Origin: Virgisporangium ochraceum
GTDB taxonomy: Bacteria > Actinomycetota > Actinomycetes > Mycobacteriales > Micromonosporaceae
NCBI RefSeq assembly: GCF_016863655.1
Contig: NZ_BOPH01000114.1
Location: 1-35,243 of the forward strand
Reading direction: 5' to 3'
Length of the DNA: 35,243 bases
In this document: positions 6,827 through 13,820 of the stretch, in pieces
How the letters are laid out: each line of letters begins with the position of its first letter
Position numbering within the stretch: position 1 is the stretch's first letter
Notes under the pieces: model-generated
What the model was told of the DNA's origin: nothing
Database searches by the model: none
Seen by the model: the letters and a program-made list of their open reading frames with translations, nothing else
Made by a program: the position numbers and the translations under genes

Positions 6827-8085
6827 ATGAGTATCTGGCGCAACCGGGACTTCGTCCGCCTGTGGACCGGGCAGTCGGTGTCGATGCTCGGCTCGCAGAT
6901 GACCGGCTTCGCGGTCCCGGTGCTGGCGATCACCGTGCTCGGCGCCGACGCCGGCCAGCTCAGCCTGCTGCGCACGCTGGAGTTCCTGCCGTTCGTGCTG
7001 CTGACCCTGCCGGTCGGCCTCTGGGTCGACCGCAACGCGCCCCGGCCGGCGATGGTCGCGGCCAACGCGGCGCCCTGATCGCCGCGCTCGCCGTCGCGGG
7101 CCTGGCCGATCTGCTGCACCTGGGCTGGCTGGCCGCCGCGCTGCTCGCCATCGGCGCCTGCACCGTGGTCTTCGACGTCGCGTACCTGTCGTACCTGCCG
7201 GCGGTCGTCCCGCGGAACCTGCTCGTCGACGGCAACAGCGCGCTGTCGGTGAGCGCCTCTGCGGCCGACGTCGGCGGCCCCGGCATCGCCGGCGGCCTCG
7301 TCCAGGTGCTCGGGGCGCCCGTCGTGCTGCTGGTCGACGCCGCGTCGTTCGCGGCGTCGGTGGTCACGCTCACGCGCATCGGGACCGCGGACAGCGCGCC
7401 CTCCGACGCGGGCCCGCCGGTGGGGCCGCGCCGGCAGGTCCGCGACGGCGTCGCGGCGGTGCTCCGCGACCCCTACCTGCGCACGATCAGCCTCGAGGCG
7501 TTCACCTACAACCTGTTCGCGCAGTTCGGGGAGACGCTCATCGCGCTCTACGCGCTGTCGCGGCTGGGCCTTGGCGCCGGGACGCTCGGGCTGTGCGTGA
7601 GCCTCGGCAGCGTCGGCGCCCTGGCCGGCGCCGTCGTGGCGCCCCGGGTGGTGCGGCGGTTCGGCTTCGGCCCGACGTTCGTCGCCGGCACGACGCTCGG
7701 CTGCGTCGCGCCGGTGCTGGTGCCGCTGGCCGGCGGGCCGGTGTCGATCGCGGTCTCCTACCTGGTGACCGGGTTCGGCGTCACGATCTCGGTGATCGGC
7801 TCGGTGACCCTGCGGCAGTCCGTGACACCGGCGCACCTGCTCGGACGGGTGAACGCCGTGATGCGGCTGGCCAGCTACACGGCGATCCCGGTGGGCTCGC
7901 TCGCCGCCGGGCTGGTGGCCACCGCGGTGGGGCTGCGGGCCGCGCTGTTCGTCGGCGCGGCCGGGCTGCTCCTGCCGGTGCTGGTCCTGCTGTTCTCCCC
8001 GGTGCCACGGCTGCGCGACCCCGCTGTCCTGGACCCCGATGTCCCCGGCCCCGGTGTCCTGGACGCCGCGCCCGGTCGCGACTAG
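6827..8085 (+). pseudogene. MFS transporter, interrupted by a one-base frameshift
   Basis: The gene starts with MSIWRNRDFVRLWTGQSVS, the typical N-terminus of actinobacterial MFS exporters, and reads well to VDRNAPRPAMVAANAA, then meets TGA at 7076-7078. The rest (ALIAALAVAGLADLLHLG onward, to TAG at 8083-8085) is in the frame one base back. The joined protein would be about 419 residues with 12 membrane segments, and the total length is exactly one base short of a multiple of three, so a single missing base near 7066-7078 explains it. It is either a real pseudogene or a sequencing error in a GC run. It is divergent from the CGNR regulator and 12 bases upstream of the ECF42 gene. Confidence 0.85.
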
Positions 8086-8097
8086 CGTCGCACGGCG

Positions 8098-9330
8098 ATG
8101 ACCAGCACCGACGTCACCGCGCTCGTCGAGCGGCTGTGGCGGGCCGAGGCGGCGAGCATGCTCGGCGCACTCAGCCGGCGCCTGGGCGACTTCGACCTCG
8201 CCGAGGAGGCGCTGGCCGAGGCGGTCACGGCCGCGCTGAAGCTGTGGCCCGACGAGGGCGTGCCGGCGCAGCCGACCGGCTGGCTGGTCACCACCGGCTG
8301 GCGCAAGGCGATCGACCGGCTGCGCCGCGAGGCCGTCGGCCGGGAGAAGCTGGCCCGCGTCGGCTCCGAGCCGCCACCGGCGCCCGGCGTCGACGACCGC
8401 CTCGCGATGATCTTCGCCTGCTGCCACCCGGACCTGTCCGAGGCGTCCCGCGTGGCCCTGACCCTGTACGCGGCCAGCGGCCTGTCGACCGCCGAGATCG
8501 CCGCCGCGTTCCTGGTGCCGGTGCCGACGATGGCCCAGCGGCTGAGCCGGGCCAGGAAGCAGCTGCGCGACCGCGGCATCCGCGTCGAGCTGCCCGACGA
8601 CCCGTCGGCCCGCCTGCCCGCCGTGCTCGCCGTCATCTACCTCGTGTTCAACGAGGGGTACCTGTCCAGCGGCCGGTCGGCCCACCGGCGCGAGCTCGCC
8701 CGCGAAGGGCTCGACCTCGCCCGTCAGCTCGCCCGGATGCTGCCCCGCGAGCCGGAGGTCGCCGGGCTGACCGCGCTGCTGGAACTGCACGAGGCCCGCG
8801 CCGCCACCCGGTTCGACTCGTGGGGCCGGCTCGTCCTGCTCGAACACCAGGACCGGCGCCGGTGGGACACGGCGTTGATGGAACGGGCCGCGGTGCGCCT
8901 GCGGGACGCCGTGCGTCAGGGCCGCACCGGGCCGTACCAGGTGCAGGCGGGCATCGCGGCCATGCACGCGTTCGCCGTCTCCTACGAGAAGACCCCGTGG
9001 GCCGAGGTCCGGGCGATGTACGACCGGCTGGCCGCGCTGGACGGGTCCCCCGTGGTCCTGCTGAACCGGGCGGTGGCCACGCGCTTCGCGATCAGCCCGG
9101 CCACGGCGCTGGCCGAGGTCGACGACCTGCGCGACCGCCTCGACGGCTACCACCTGTGGCACGCCGCGCGGGCCGACCTGCTCGCGGCGCTCGGCCGCCG
9201 CGACGAGGCCCGCGCCGCGGCGGAGCGGGCGCTGGAACTGGCGACGAACCCGGCCGAACGGGAGCTGCTGTCCCGCCGGATCGCTGATCCGGGACGGCCG
9301 GGTCCGCCGCCCGCGGACCTACTCGCGTGA
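8098..9330 (+). CDS. ECF42-type RNA polymerase sigma factor with C-terminal extension
   Basis: The product has 410 residues, more than twice a plain ECF sigma. Sigma-2 covers about 8-80 (GDFDLAEEALAEAV, then PTGWLVTTGWRKAIDRLRRE). Sigma-4 covers about 115-165 (SGLSTAEIAAAFLVPVPTMAQRLSRARKQL). The remaining ~230 residues form the helical, TPR-like extension of the ECF42 group, including VIYLVFNEGYLSSG and the LLNRAVA helix pairs. In this group the extension is thought to replace an anti-sigma factor in controlling activity. It lies 12 bases after the MFS gene. Its 3' end overlaps the convergent YCII gene, the usual ECF42 partner, by 12 bases; the partner is more often co-directional. Confidence 0.93.
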   Translation: MTSTDVTALVERLWRAEAASMLGALSRRLGDFDLAEEALAEAVTAALKLWPDEGVPAQPTGWLVTTGWRKAIDRLRREAVGREKLARVGSEPPPAPGVDDRLAMIFACCHPDLSEASRVALTLYAASGLSTAEIAAAFLVPVPTMAQRLSRARKQLRDRGIRVELPDDPSARLPAVLAVIYLVFNEGYLSSGRSAHRRELAREGLDLARQLARMLPREPEVAGLTALLELHEARAATRFDSWGRLVLLEHQDRRRWDTALMERAAVRLRDAVRQGRTGPYQVQAGIAAMHAFAVSYEKTPWAEVRAMYDRLAALDGSPVVLLNRAVATRFAISPATALAEVDDLRDRLDGYHLWHAARADLLAALGRRDEARAAAERALELATNPAERELLSRRIADPGRPGPPPADLLA

Positions 9331-9678
9331 CATCAGCGGGCGAACCTCGATCGCGGTCATCCCCGCGCCGCGCGGCCACGTCGAGCCGATCTCGACGGCC
9401 TCCTCGATCGTGTCGGCCTCGATGATCACGATGCCGCCGACGACCTCCTTCAGCTCCATGTACGGACCGTCGGTGACGACCGAACCGCCGTCGGCGCCGG
9501 TGCGGATCGTGCGGGCGGTCGTCCGCGGCTGCAGCTCGGCGCCGCCGTCGGCGATCTTGCCGGTCGGCTGCCACTTCTCGTACCAGCCGTAGATCTGCTG
9601 CATGAGGTCCTGCTCCTCGTCCGGGGGCAGGGTGCTCCACTCGGAGTCGTCACCGATGATCAGCATTGCGAACTTCAT
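9319..9678 (-). CDS. YCII/DGPF-family protein, partner of ECF42
   Basis: The product has 119 residues with the fold and order of the YCII-related DGPF proteins: KFAMLIIGDDSEW, a helix with QQIYGWYEKW, GGAELQP, TIRT, then VVTDGPYMELKEVVGGIVIIE and the WPRG turn. The name-giving DGPF motif reads DGPY here (residues 70-73). Such genes sit beside ECF42 sigma factors and are their common regulon members; their chemistry is unknown. The ATG at 9678 has a clear GGAGA ribosome binding site. The last 12 bases overlap the end of the sigma gene on the other strand. Confidence 0.9.
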   Translation of the reverse strand: MKFAMLIIGDDSEWSTLPPDEEQDLMQQIYGWYEKWQPTGKIADGGAELQPRTTARTIRTGADGGSVVTDGPYMELKEVVGGIVIIEADTIEEAVEIGSTWPRGAGMTAIEVRPLMSRE

Positions 9679-9761
9679 GGCTGTTCTCCCTTCGGGGTTC
9701 TCGCCCGGGTAACGAACGGCGCCCGGCCGCCCTCGACACGGTCCCCGAAAAATCTTGCCGA

Positions 9762-9767
9762 TAGGGT
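9762..9767 (+). promoter_or_regulatory. -10 box of leaderless AsnC-family gene
   Basis: TAGGGT, six bases, then GTG at 9774. The 12 bases before the start are identical to those before the peptidase at 4595. Confidence 0.6.
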
Positions 9768-9773
9768 GACCGC

Positions 9774-10211
9774 GTGGAGGACACCGATCGCGCGATCGTC
9801 CGGGCGTTGACCGACGACGGCCGTTTGTCGTACACCGACCTGGCCGAACGGGTCGGCCTGTCGGTGTCGGCCGTGCACCAGCGGGTGCGGCGCCTGGAGC
9901 AGCGCGGCGTGATCAAGGGCTACACCGCCCGCATCGACTACGAGGCCCTCGGCCTGCCCCTGACCGCGTTCGTCGCGGTGCGCCCGATGGACCCGTCCCA
10001 ACCCGACGACGCCCCCGACCGGCTGGCCGGGCTGCCCCAGATCGAGTCGTGCTACTCGGTGGCCGGGGAGGACTTCTACCTCCTCATGGTGCGGGTCGAG
10101 AGCCCCGCGGGTCTCGAGCGGCTGCTCCAGGAGATCCGCAAGGCGGCCAACGTGTCCACCCGCACGACGGTCGTCCTGTCGACCCCGTTCGAGGGCCGGT
10201 CACCGGGCTGA
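9774..10211 (+). CDS. Lrp/AsnC family transcriptional regulator
   Basis: The product has 145 residues, standard for the family. An N-terminal HTH (about 3-60; LSYTDLAERVGLSVSAVHQRVRRLEQRGVIKGY) is followed by the RAM/AsnC ligand-binding domain (about 65-140; VAGEDFYLLMVRVES is the effector-site strand region). These regulators form octamers and sense amino acids. The GTG at 9774 sits six bases after a TAGGGT -10 box. It is divergent from the YCII gene with a 95-base gap. Right behind its stop begins the truncated SUKH coding remnant, which may mark an old deletion joint. Confidence 0.93.
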   Translation: MEDTDRAIVRALTDDGRLSYTDLAERVGLSVSAVHQRVRRLEQRGVIKGYTARIDYEALGLPLTAFVAVRPMDPSQPDDAPDRLAGLPQIESCYSVAGEDFYLLMVRVESPAGLERLLQEIRKAANVSTRTTVVLSTPFEGRSPG

Positions 10212-10212
10212 G

Positions 10213-10482
10213 GCCTGGGACGCCTGCGCCGCCCCACCCGGCGGCGACATCACGCTGTCGGACACGCCGTACCTGGTGACGGAGTGGGGCCTGCCGTCGC
10301 CGGTGGTGCTCCTCAGCGGCGACGGCCATTACTGGATCGCCCTGGACTACCGGACCTGCGGGCCGGCCGGCGAGCCCCCGGTCGTCTGGCTCGACGTCGA
10401 AGCGGGCCAGGACCTGCCGATCGCGCCCGACTTCCACACGTTCGTCGAACGCCTGACCGCCTCGGACGCGTTCGCGGACTAG
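10213..10482 (+). pseudogene. SUKH (SMI1/KNR4) domain remnant, 5' end missing
   Basis: The frame that opens just behind the AsnC stop reads GGDITLSDTPYLVTEWGLP, then LLSGDGHYWIALDYRTCG, EPPVVWLDVEAGQD, and FHTFVERLTASDAFAD before TAG at 10480-10482. This is the C-terminal half of a SUKH-fold protein (substrate-groove strands and the final FxxFVERL helix). The first ~80-100 residues that such proteins need, and a start codon with a ribosome binding site, are absent. A GTG at 10276 could start a 68-residue fragment. SUKH proteins often act as immunity proteins to polymorphic toxins; no toxin gene is nearby. Confidence 0.7.
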
Positions 10483-10573
10483 ATGATCTATTCCGAGGGC
10501 TCGGACGTCCGTCCGCCTGTTTCGTGATGAATGTCGGGAGCTCCGCCATACCGATACGTCGATGATCGTGAGC

Positions 10574-10628
10574 GGGTGGGAGGCTATGAACATCAACAAG
10601 CGTTTGTGATGTTCGTAGCCTCCCACCC
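10574..10628. terminator. Long stem-loop with 22-nt arms between convergent genes
   Basis: The arm 10574-10595 (starting GGGTGGGAGGCTATGAACAT) pairs with 10607-10628 (ending CGTAGCCTCCCACCC). Only one position is not Watson-Crick (a T opposite a G), and the loop is 11 bases. It lies in the gap between the SUKH remnant and the end of the asparaginase-like gene, so a bidirectional terminator is the simplest reading. The stem is unusually long and less GC-rich than its surroundings, so a structured RNA or mobile-repeat origin is possible. Confidence 0.65.
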
Positions 10629-10652
10629 ATCGGCATCGGTTGATGGCCGATG
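10628..10652. other. Second, smaller hairpin abutting the long stem-loop
   Basis: CATCGGCATC, loop GGTT, GATGGCCGATG, with one bulged G. It starts on the last base of the long stem-loop. The rest of the gap (10483-10573 and 10653-10740) shows no open gene, no recognised RNA family and no insertion-sequence ends that I can see. Confidence 0.5.
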
Positions 10653-10740
10653 GTCCCGTGCGGGTCGCGGAACAGCCATCAAACAGGCAAAACGCCCAGC
10701 CATCCCGTGCCAGGCCTTGGAATCAAGCATCTAGCGGACC

Positions 10741-11697
10741 TCAGAGCGACCCGAACCAGCGCCGCACGCCGGCGAGGCTGCCCGATCCCAGCGCCACCAT
10801 GAGCGCCAGCCGTGCCTTGCGGGCCGACAGGCCGCGGGCGCCGATCGCACCGACCGCGTCCAGCAGGGCGTGCCACTCCGCCGGGGTGGCGCCGGCGCGG
10901 CACCGGGAGGCGATCACGACGGGGATCCCCCAGTCGGTGAGGTCGCTGATCGCCGCGAGCAGGGACGTGGGGATGTTGCTGTTGCCGGTCCCCTCGATGA
11001 CGACGCCCGCGGCGCCCGCGTCGACGACGGCCGTGAGCACCGTGGCCTCCACGCCGGGATACGTCGCGACCAGCGCGACGTCCGGGGCGGGCTCACCGGC
11101 GGCGCGGGGTGGACGCGGGGGCGGCGGGCCGAGCGGCTCGACCCGCCCGCCGACGACCCGGCCGAGCGGGGCGAACGGCGCCGACGAGAACCCGGCGACG
11201 GCCGCCGCGTCGACCTGGGCCGCCCAGCGGGCCGCGTGCAGGTCACCGTCGACGCACACGACCGGGCCGGCCATGCGCAGCGCCGGGTCGCGGGCGGCGA
11301 CCAGCGCGGCGGCGAGGTTGTGCGGTCCGTCGGCGCCGGGGTCGTCGGGGCGGCGCACCGCGCCGGTGAACACGATCCCGGCCCGGGCGGCCGCCGGACC
11401 GGCGAGCAGGTCGGTGAGGAAGGCCGTCTCCTCCACCGTGTCCAGGCCGTGGGTCACCACCACGCCGTCGTAGCCCTCGTCGAGGACGGCCGAGACCACG
11501 CGCCGGGCCAGCATGAGCATCGTCGACGACGTCAGGTCGAAGGCCGGCTCGGTGAGCAGGTCGACGGCGTCGACGTCGGTGCCGGCCGGTCCGGGCGGCA
11601 GCAGCTCGGCCGCCGTCAGCAGCTCGGCCGCCGTCAGCAGGCCGTGCCGCCCGTAGGCGATCACGTCGCCGGTCGCGAGCAGGAGGACCCGCGGCAT
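10741..11697 (-). CDS. Asparaginase-fold protein lacking catalytic residues
   Basis: The product has 318 residues and the two-domain type I/II L-asparaginase fold. The landmarks are in order: N-terminal LLLATGDVIAYG, the THGLDTVEET block, GADGPHNLAAAL, DGDLHAARW, and C-terminal VVIEGTGNSNIP and VVIASRCRAG. The E. coli type II catalytic residues T12, T89 and K162 align with V12, L85 and Q161 here; only the Asp after the second Thr (D86) remains. It therefore probably cannot hydrolyse asparagine by the known mechanism. A six-residue LLTAAE duplication lies at 20-31. The ATG overlaps the stop of the HTH-Clp_N gene by one base (TGATG), which implies coupled translation. Confidence 0.85.
   Translation of the reverse strand: MPRVLLLATGDVIAYGRHGLLTAAELLTAAELLPPGPAGTDVDAVDLLTEPAFDLTSSTMLMLARRVVSAVLDEGYDGVVVTHGLDTVEETAFLTDLLAGPAAARAGIVFTGAVRRPDDPGADGPHNLAAALVAARDPALRMAGPVVCVDGDLHAARWAAQVDAAAVAGFSSAPFAPLGRVVGGRVEPLGPPPPRPPRAAGEPAPDVALVATYPGVEATVLTAVVDAGAAGVVIEGTGNSNIPTSLLAAISDLTDWGIPVVIASRCRAGATPAEWHALLDAVGAIGARGLSARKARLALMVALGSGSLAGVRRWFGSL
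11600..11635. repeat. Tandem 18-bp duplication inside the asparaginase-like gene
   Basis: AGCAGCTCGGCCGCCGTC occurs twice head to tail (11600-11617 and 11618-11635), with five more matching bases after it. It adds six residues in frame near the N-terminus, so it looks like slippage that kept the frame open. Confidence 0.8.
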
Positions 11698-12410
11698 CAG
11701 ATCTTCAGGTTCGCGATCGCGGCCAGCTGCTCGGCGACGAACTCCTCGGCGGGCTCCTTGCGGATGCCGAGGCCGCTGAGCAGGCCCTCGCCGTCCTCCT
11801 GCTCCAGCAGTGCGAGCAGGATGTGCTCGGTCCCGATGTAGTTGTGCCCCAGGCGCAGCGCCTCGCGGAACGTCAGCTCGAGGGTCTTGCGTGCGGCGGG
11901 GTCGAACGGCACGTGCCCGGGCTTGGGCGCGGTCGGTTCCGGCAGCGCGCGGGCCACGGCCGTGGCGACCGCCTCGATCGCCACGCCCTGCGCCACGATC
12001 GCCTTCGCGGCAAGGCCTTCCGGGACGCTCAACAGCCCCAGGACGAGGTGACCGGGCTGGATGGTCGCCGCGCCCGCCGACCCGGCCTCGTTCTGGGCCT
12101 CCACGACGACCTTGCGGGCCCGGTCGGTGAACCGGGCGAAGTCCATCGCGCCGGGCTCGTCGGACCGGGGCACGAACCGCTTCTGCGCGGCCTGCTTGGA
12201 CACGCCCATGCTGCGGCCGATGTCGGTCCACGACGCGCCCGAGCGGCGGGCCTGGTCGACGAAGTGTCCGATGAGGTGGTCGGCGAGCTCGCCGATGTGG
12301 TCGGCGACGAGGACGGCGTCGGTGAGCTGTTCGAGCGCGTCGGTGTGCACCTGCTTGATGGTGTCGATCAGGTCGTCGAGCCGGACCGGGGGTTTGATCG
12401 GAAGCGTCAT
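11697..12410 (-). CDS. HTH plus Clp_N-domain regulator
   Basis: The product has 237 residues. An N-terminal helical part carries an HTH at about 60-79 (SWTDIGRSMGVSKQAAQKRF). Two Clp_N (ClpA/B/C N-terminal) repeats follow at about 90-155 (FTDRARKVVVEAQNEA, PGHLVLGLL) and 168-235 (RKTLELTFREALRLGHNYIGTEHILLALL). There is no ATPase domain. Such proteins are common uncharacterised regulators in actinobacteria; the Clp_N part probably senses a ligand or degron-like partner (inference). Two palindromes directly upstream are likely its operators. It is coupled by a one-base stop/start overlap to the asparaginase-like gene and is divergent from the 5'-3' exonuclease. Confidence 0.88.
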   Translation of the reverse strand: MTLPIKPPVRLDDLIDTIKQVHTDALEQLTDAVLVADHIGELADHLIGHFVDQARRSGASWTDIGRSMGVSKQAAQKRFVPRSDEPGAMDFARFTDRARKVVVEAQNEAGSAGAATIQPGHLVLGLLSVPEGLAAKAIVAQGVAIEAVATAVARALPEPTAPKPGHVPFDPAARKTLELTFREALRLGHNYIGTEHILLALLEQEDGEGLLSGLGIRKEPAEEFVAEQLAAIANLKI

Positions 12411-12411
12411 A

Positions 12412-12459
12412 CCGTCAACCCTAGGTTGACGGCTTTGGATCGTCAACCCTGGGTTGACG
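12412..12459. promoter_or_regulatory. Two palindromic operators between Clp_N regulator and exonuclease
   Basis: Site 1 contains CGTCAACCCTAGGTTGACG (perfect 9-base arms when taken as a 21-mer, 12412-12432). Site 2 is CGTCAACCCTGGGTTGACG (12441-12459), also perfect. Their centres are 28 bases apart. Site 1 begins one base from the regulator's ATG. The right arm of site 2 holds TTGACG, a possible -35 for the exonuclease gene, whose -10-like CAGGCT at 12474-12479 lies six bases before its GTG. The regulator therefore probably represses both genes. Confidence 0.8.
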
Positions 12460-12485
12460 GCAGTCGGCCATGGCAGGCTGTACCG

Positions 12486-13397
12486 GTGACGAAGCCGCCG
12501 CTGCTCCTGGTCGACGCCGCCAGCCTCTACTTCCGGGCCTACTTCGGGATCCCCGAGAAGGCCGCCCTGGCCCCCGACGGGTCGCCGGTCAACGCGGTGC
12601 GCGGGTTCATGGACTTCGTCGCCACCCTGGTCCGCACCCGCCGGCCGGACCGGCTCGTGTGCTGCATGGACGCCGACTGGCGGCCGGCGTGGCGGGTGAA
12701 ACTGCTGCCGGAGTACAAGGCGCAGCGGCTCACCGGTGCCGGTGGCGAACTGGTCCCCGACAACCTGGTGCCCCAGGTGCCCATCATCGAAGAGGTCCTC
12801 GAGGCGCTCGGGATCTGCGCCGTGGGCGTCAAGGGCTACGAGGCCGACGACGTCATCGGCGCGCTGGCCGCCCGCGAGCCCGGCCCGGTCGAGGTCGCCA
12901 CCGGGGACCGCGACCTGTTCCAGGTCATCGACGACGCCCGCGGCGTCACCGTCCTCTACTGCGGACGCGGCGTTGCCAAGCTCGAGGTCCTCGACGACGC
13001 CGCCCTGCAGGCCAGGTACGGCGTGCCCGCGGCCGGCTACGCCGACTTCGCCGCGCTGCGCGGCGACCCCAGCGACGGCCTGCCCGGCGTCGCCGGCGTC
13101 GGCGAGAAGACCGCCGCCCGCCTGATCACCCGCCACGGCGACCTCGACGGCCTGCTGACCGCGCTCGACGACCCGGAGTCGGGGTTCGCGCCCGGTCTCA
13201 AGGGCAAGCTCGTGGCCGGCCGGGAGTACCTGGTCAAGGCCCGGCAGGTGGTGCGCGTCGCGGTCGACGCGCCGGTGCCGCAGGTGGACTGCACCATGCC
13301 GCGCGAACCCGTCGACGCCGACCGGCTGTTCGCGCTCGCCGAGAAGTGGGGCCTGGCCAGCCCGGCCAAGCGCCTGGTCGACGCCCTCAGCGGCTAG
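12486..13397 (+). CDS. 5'-3' exonuclease (PolA N-domain/FEN-like)
   Basis: The product has 303 residues, the stand-alone form of the DNA polymerase I 5'-nuclease domain. PIN-like acidic residues are visible in LLLVDAASLYFRAYFG, CCMDADWRP, YEADDVIGALA and ATGDRDLFQVID. The helix-3-turn-helix DNA-binding motif is GDPSDGLPGVAGVGEKTAARLI. It should trim 5' flaps or RNA primers on DNA in a metal-dependent way. The GTG at 12486 follows a -10-like CAGGCT by six bases. Control by the HTH-Clp_N regulator through the two upstream palindromes is likely, which is unusual for a repair nuclease. Its TAG stop shares CTAG (13394-13397) with the convergent STAS gene. Confidence 0.92.
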   Translation: MTKPPLLLVDAASLYFRAYFGIPEKAALAPDGSPVNAVRGFMDFVATLVRTRRPDRLVCCMDADWRPAWRVKLLPEYKAQRLTGAGGELVPDNLVPQVPIIEEVLEALGICAVGVKGYEADDVIGALAAREPGPVEVATGDRDLFQVIDDARGVTVLYCGRGVAKLEVLDDAALQARYGVPAAGYADFAALRGDPSDGLPGVAGVGEKTAARLITRHGDLDGLLTALDDPESGFAPGLKGKLVAGREYLVKARQVVRVAVDAPVPQVDCTMPREPVDADRLFALAEKWGLASPAKRLVDALSG

Positions 13398-13744
13398 GCG
13401 GTCCGCGGGTCGGGACCGAGCAGCGCGGACAGGCCCGCGAGCCGCAGCACCATCAGCGGAACCGTGCTCGCGTTCACCACCCGGACGTGCGCCTCGTGAT
13501 CGGCGGCCTCCACCCGGTACCGCTCCAGGATCCGCGCGATCGACGTGTCGAAGAAGCCGACCCCGCCGAGGTCGATGTCCACCCGCCGCACCGAGCCGGG
13601 CGCGCGCGTCCACAGCGTCTGCCGGACGTGTTCGTGCGCCGAGTAGTCCAGGTCGCCGTCGATGACGAAGCGCTCGCCGCCGTCGCCGGCGGGCTCCCAC
13701 CGCGCGGCGGCGCCACGCCGAGGTGTCGACACACCGCACAGCAT
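13394..13744 (-). CDS. STAS-domain protein (anti-anti-sigma-like)
   Basis: The product has 116 residues from ATG 13744; an upstream in-frame TTG at 13765 would give 123. The STAS fold is visible: FVIDGDLDYSAHEHVRQTL, then RRVDIDLGGVGFFDTSIARIL, then HVRVVNASTVPLMVLRLAGL. The position of the phosphorylatable Ser in SpoIIAA-type antagonists is occupied by the DTS in FFDTS. It is likely part of a partner-switching circuit, but no cognate anti-sigma kinase is next to it. The end overlaps the exonuclease stop. No strong ribosome binding site is seen, so the start is uncertain. Confidence 0.8.
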   Translation of the reverse strand: MLCGVSTPRRGAAARWEPAGDGGERFVIDGDLDYSAHEHVRQTLWTRAPGSVRRVDIDLGGVGFFDTSIARILERYRVEAADHEAHVRVVNASTVPLMVLRLAGLSALLGPDPRTA

Positions 13745-13768
13745 CGGCGTACGCGGGTGGATCAACTA

Positions 13769-13783
13769 GTGCGCTGAGCGCAC
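13769..13783. promoter_or_regulatory. Inverted repeat GTGCGC-TGA-GCGCAC
   Basis: Six-base perfect arms between the end of the first AraC gene and the STAS gene. It resembles TGTGCG-N5-CGCACA upstream of the second AraC gene (15806-15822), so it may be a shared operator; it could also be a short hairpin. Confidence 0.4.
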
Positions 13784-13820
13784 ATGGCTGTCTCCATTGC
13801 GCACTCCTGCGCGAAGCGCG

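Noticed and set aside
8020..8075. Short repeated Pro/Val/Leu/Asp stretch at the MFS C-terminus
   Set aside because: Imperfect and short; an ordinary low-complexity tail.
6820..9162. 780-residue frame antisense to the MFS and ECF42 genes
   Set aside because: No domain, His/Gln/Arg-rich composition typical of antisense frames; both genes on the other strand are clear families.
10483..10740. Possible insertion sequence or attachment site in the gene-free gap
   Set aside because: No transposase or integrase frame, no target duplication, no tRNA nearby; only the hairpins can be supported.
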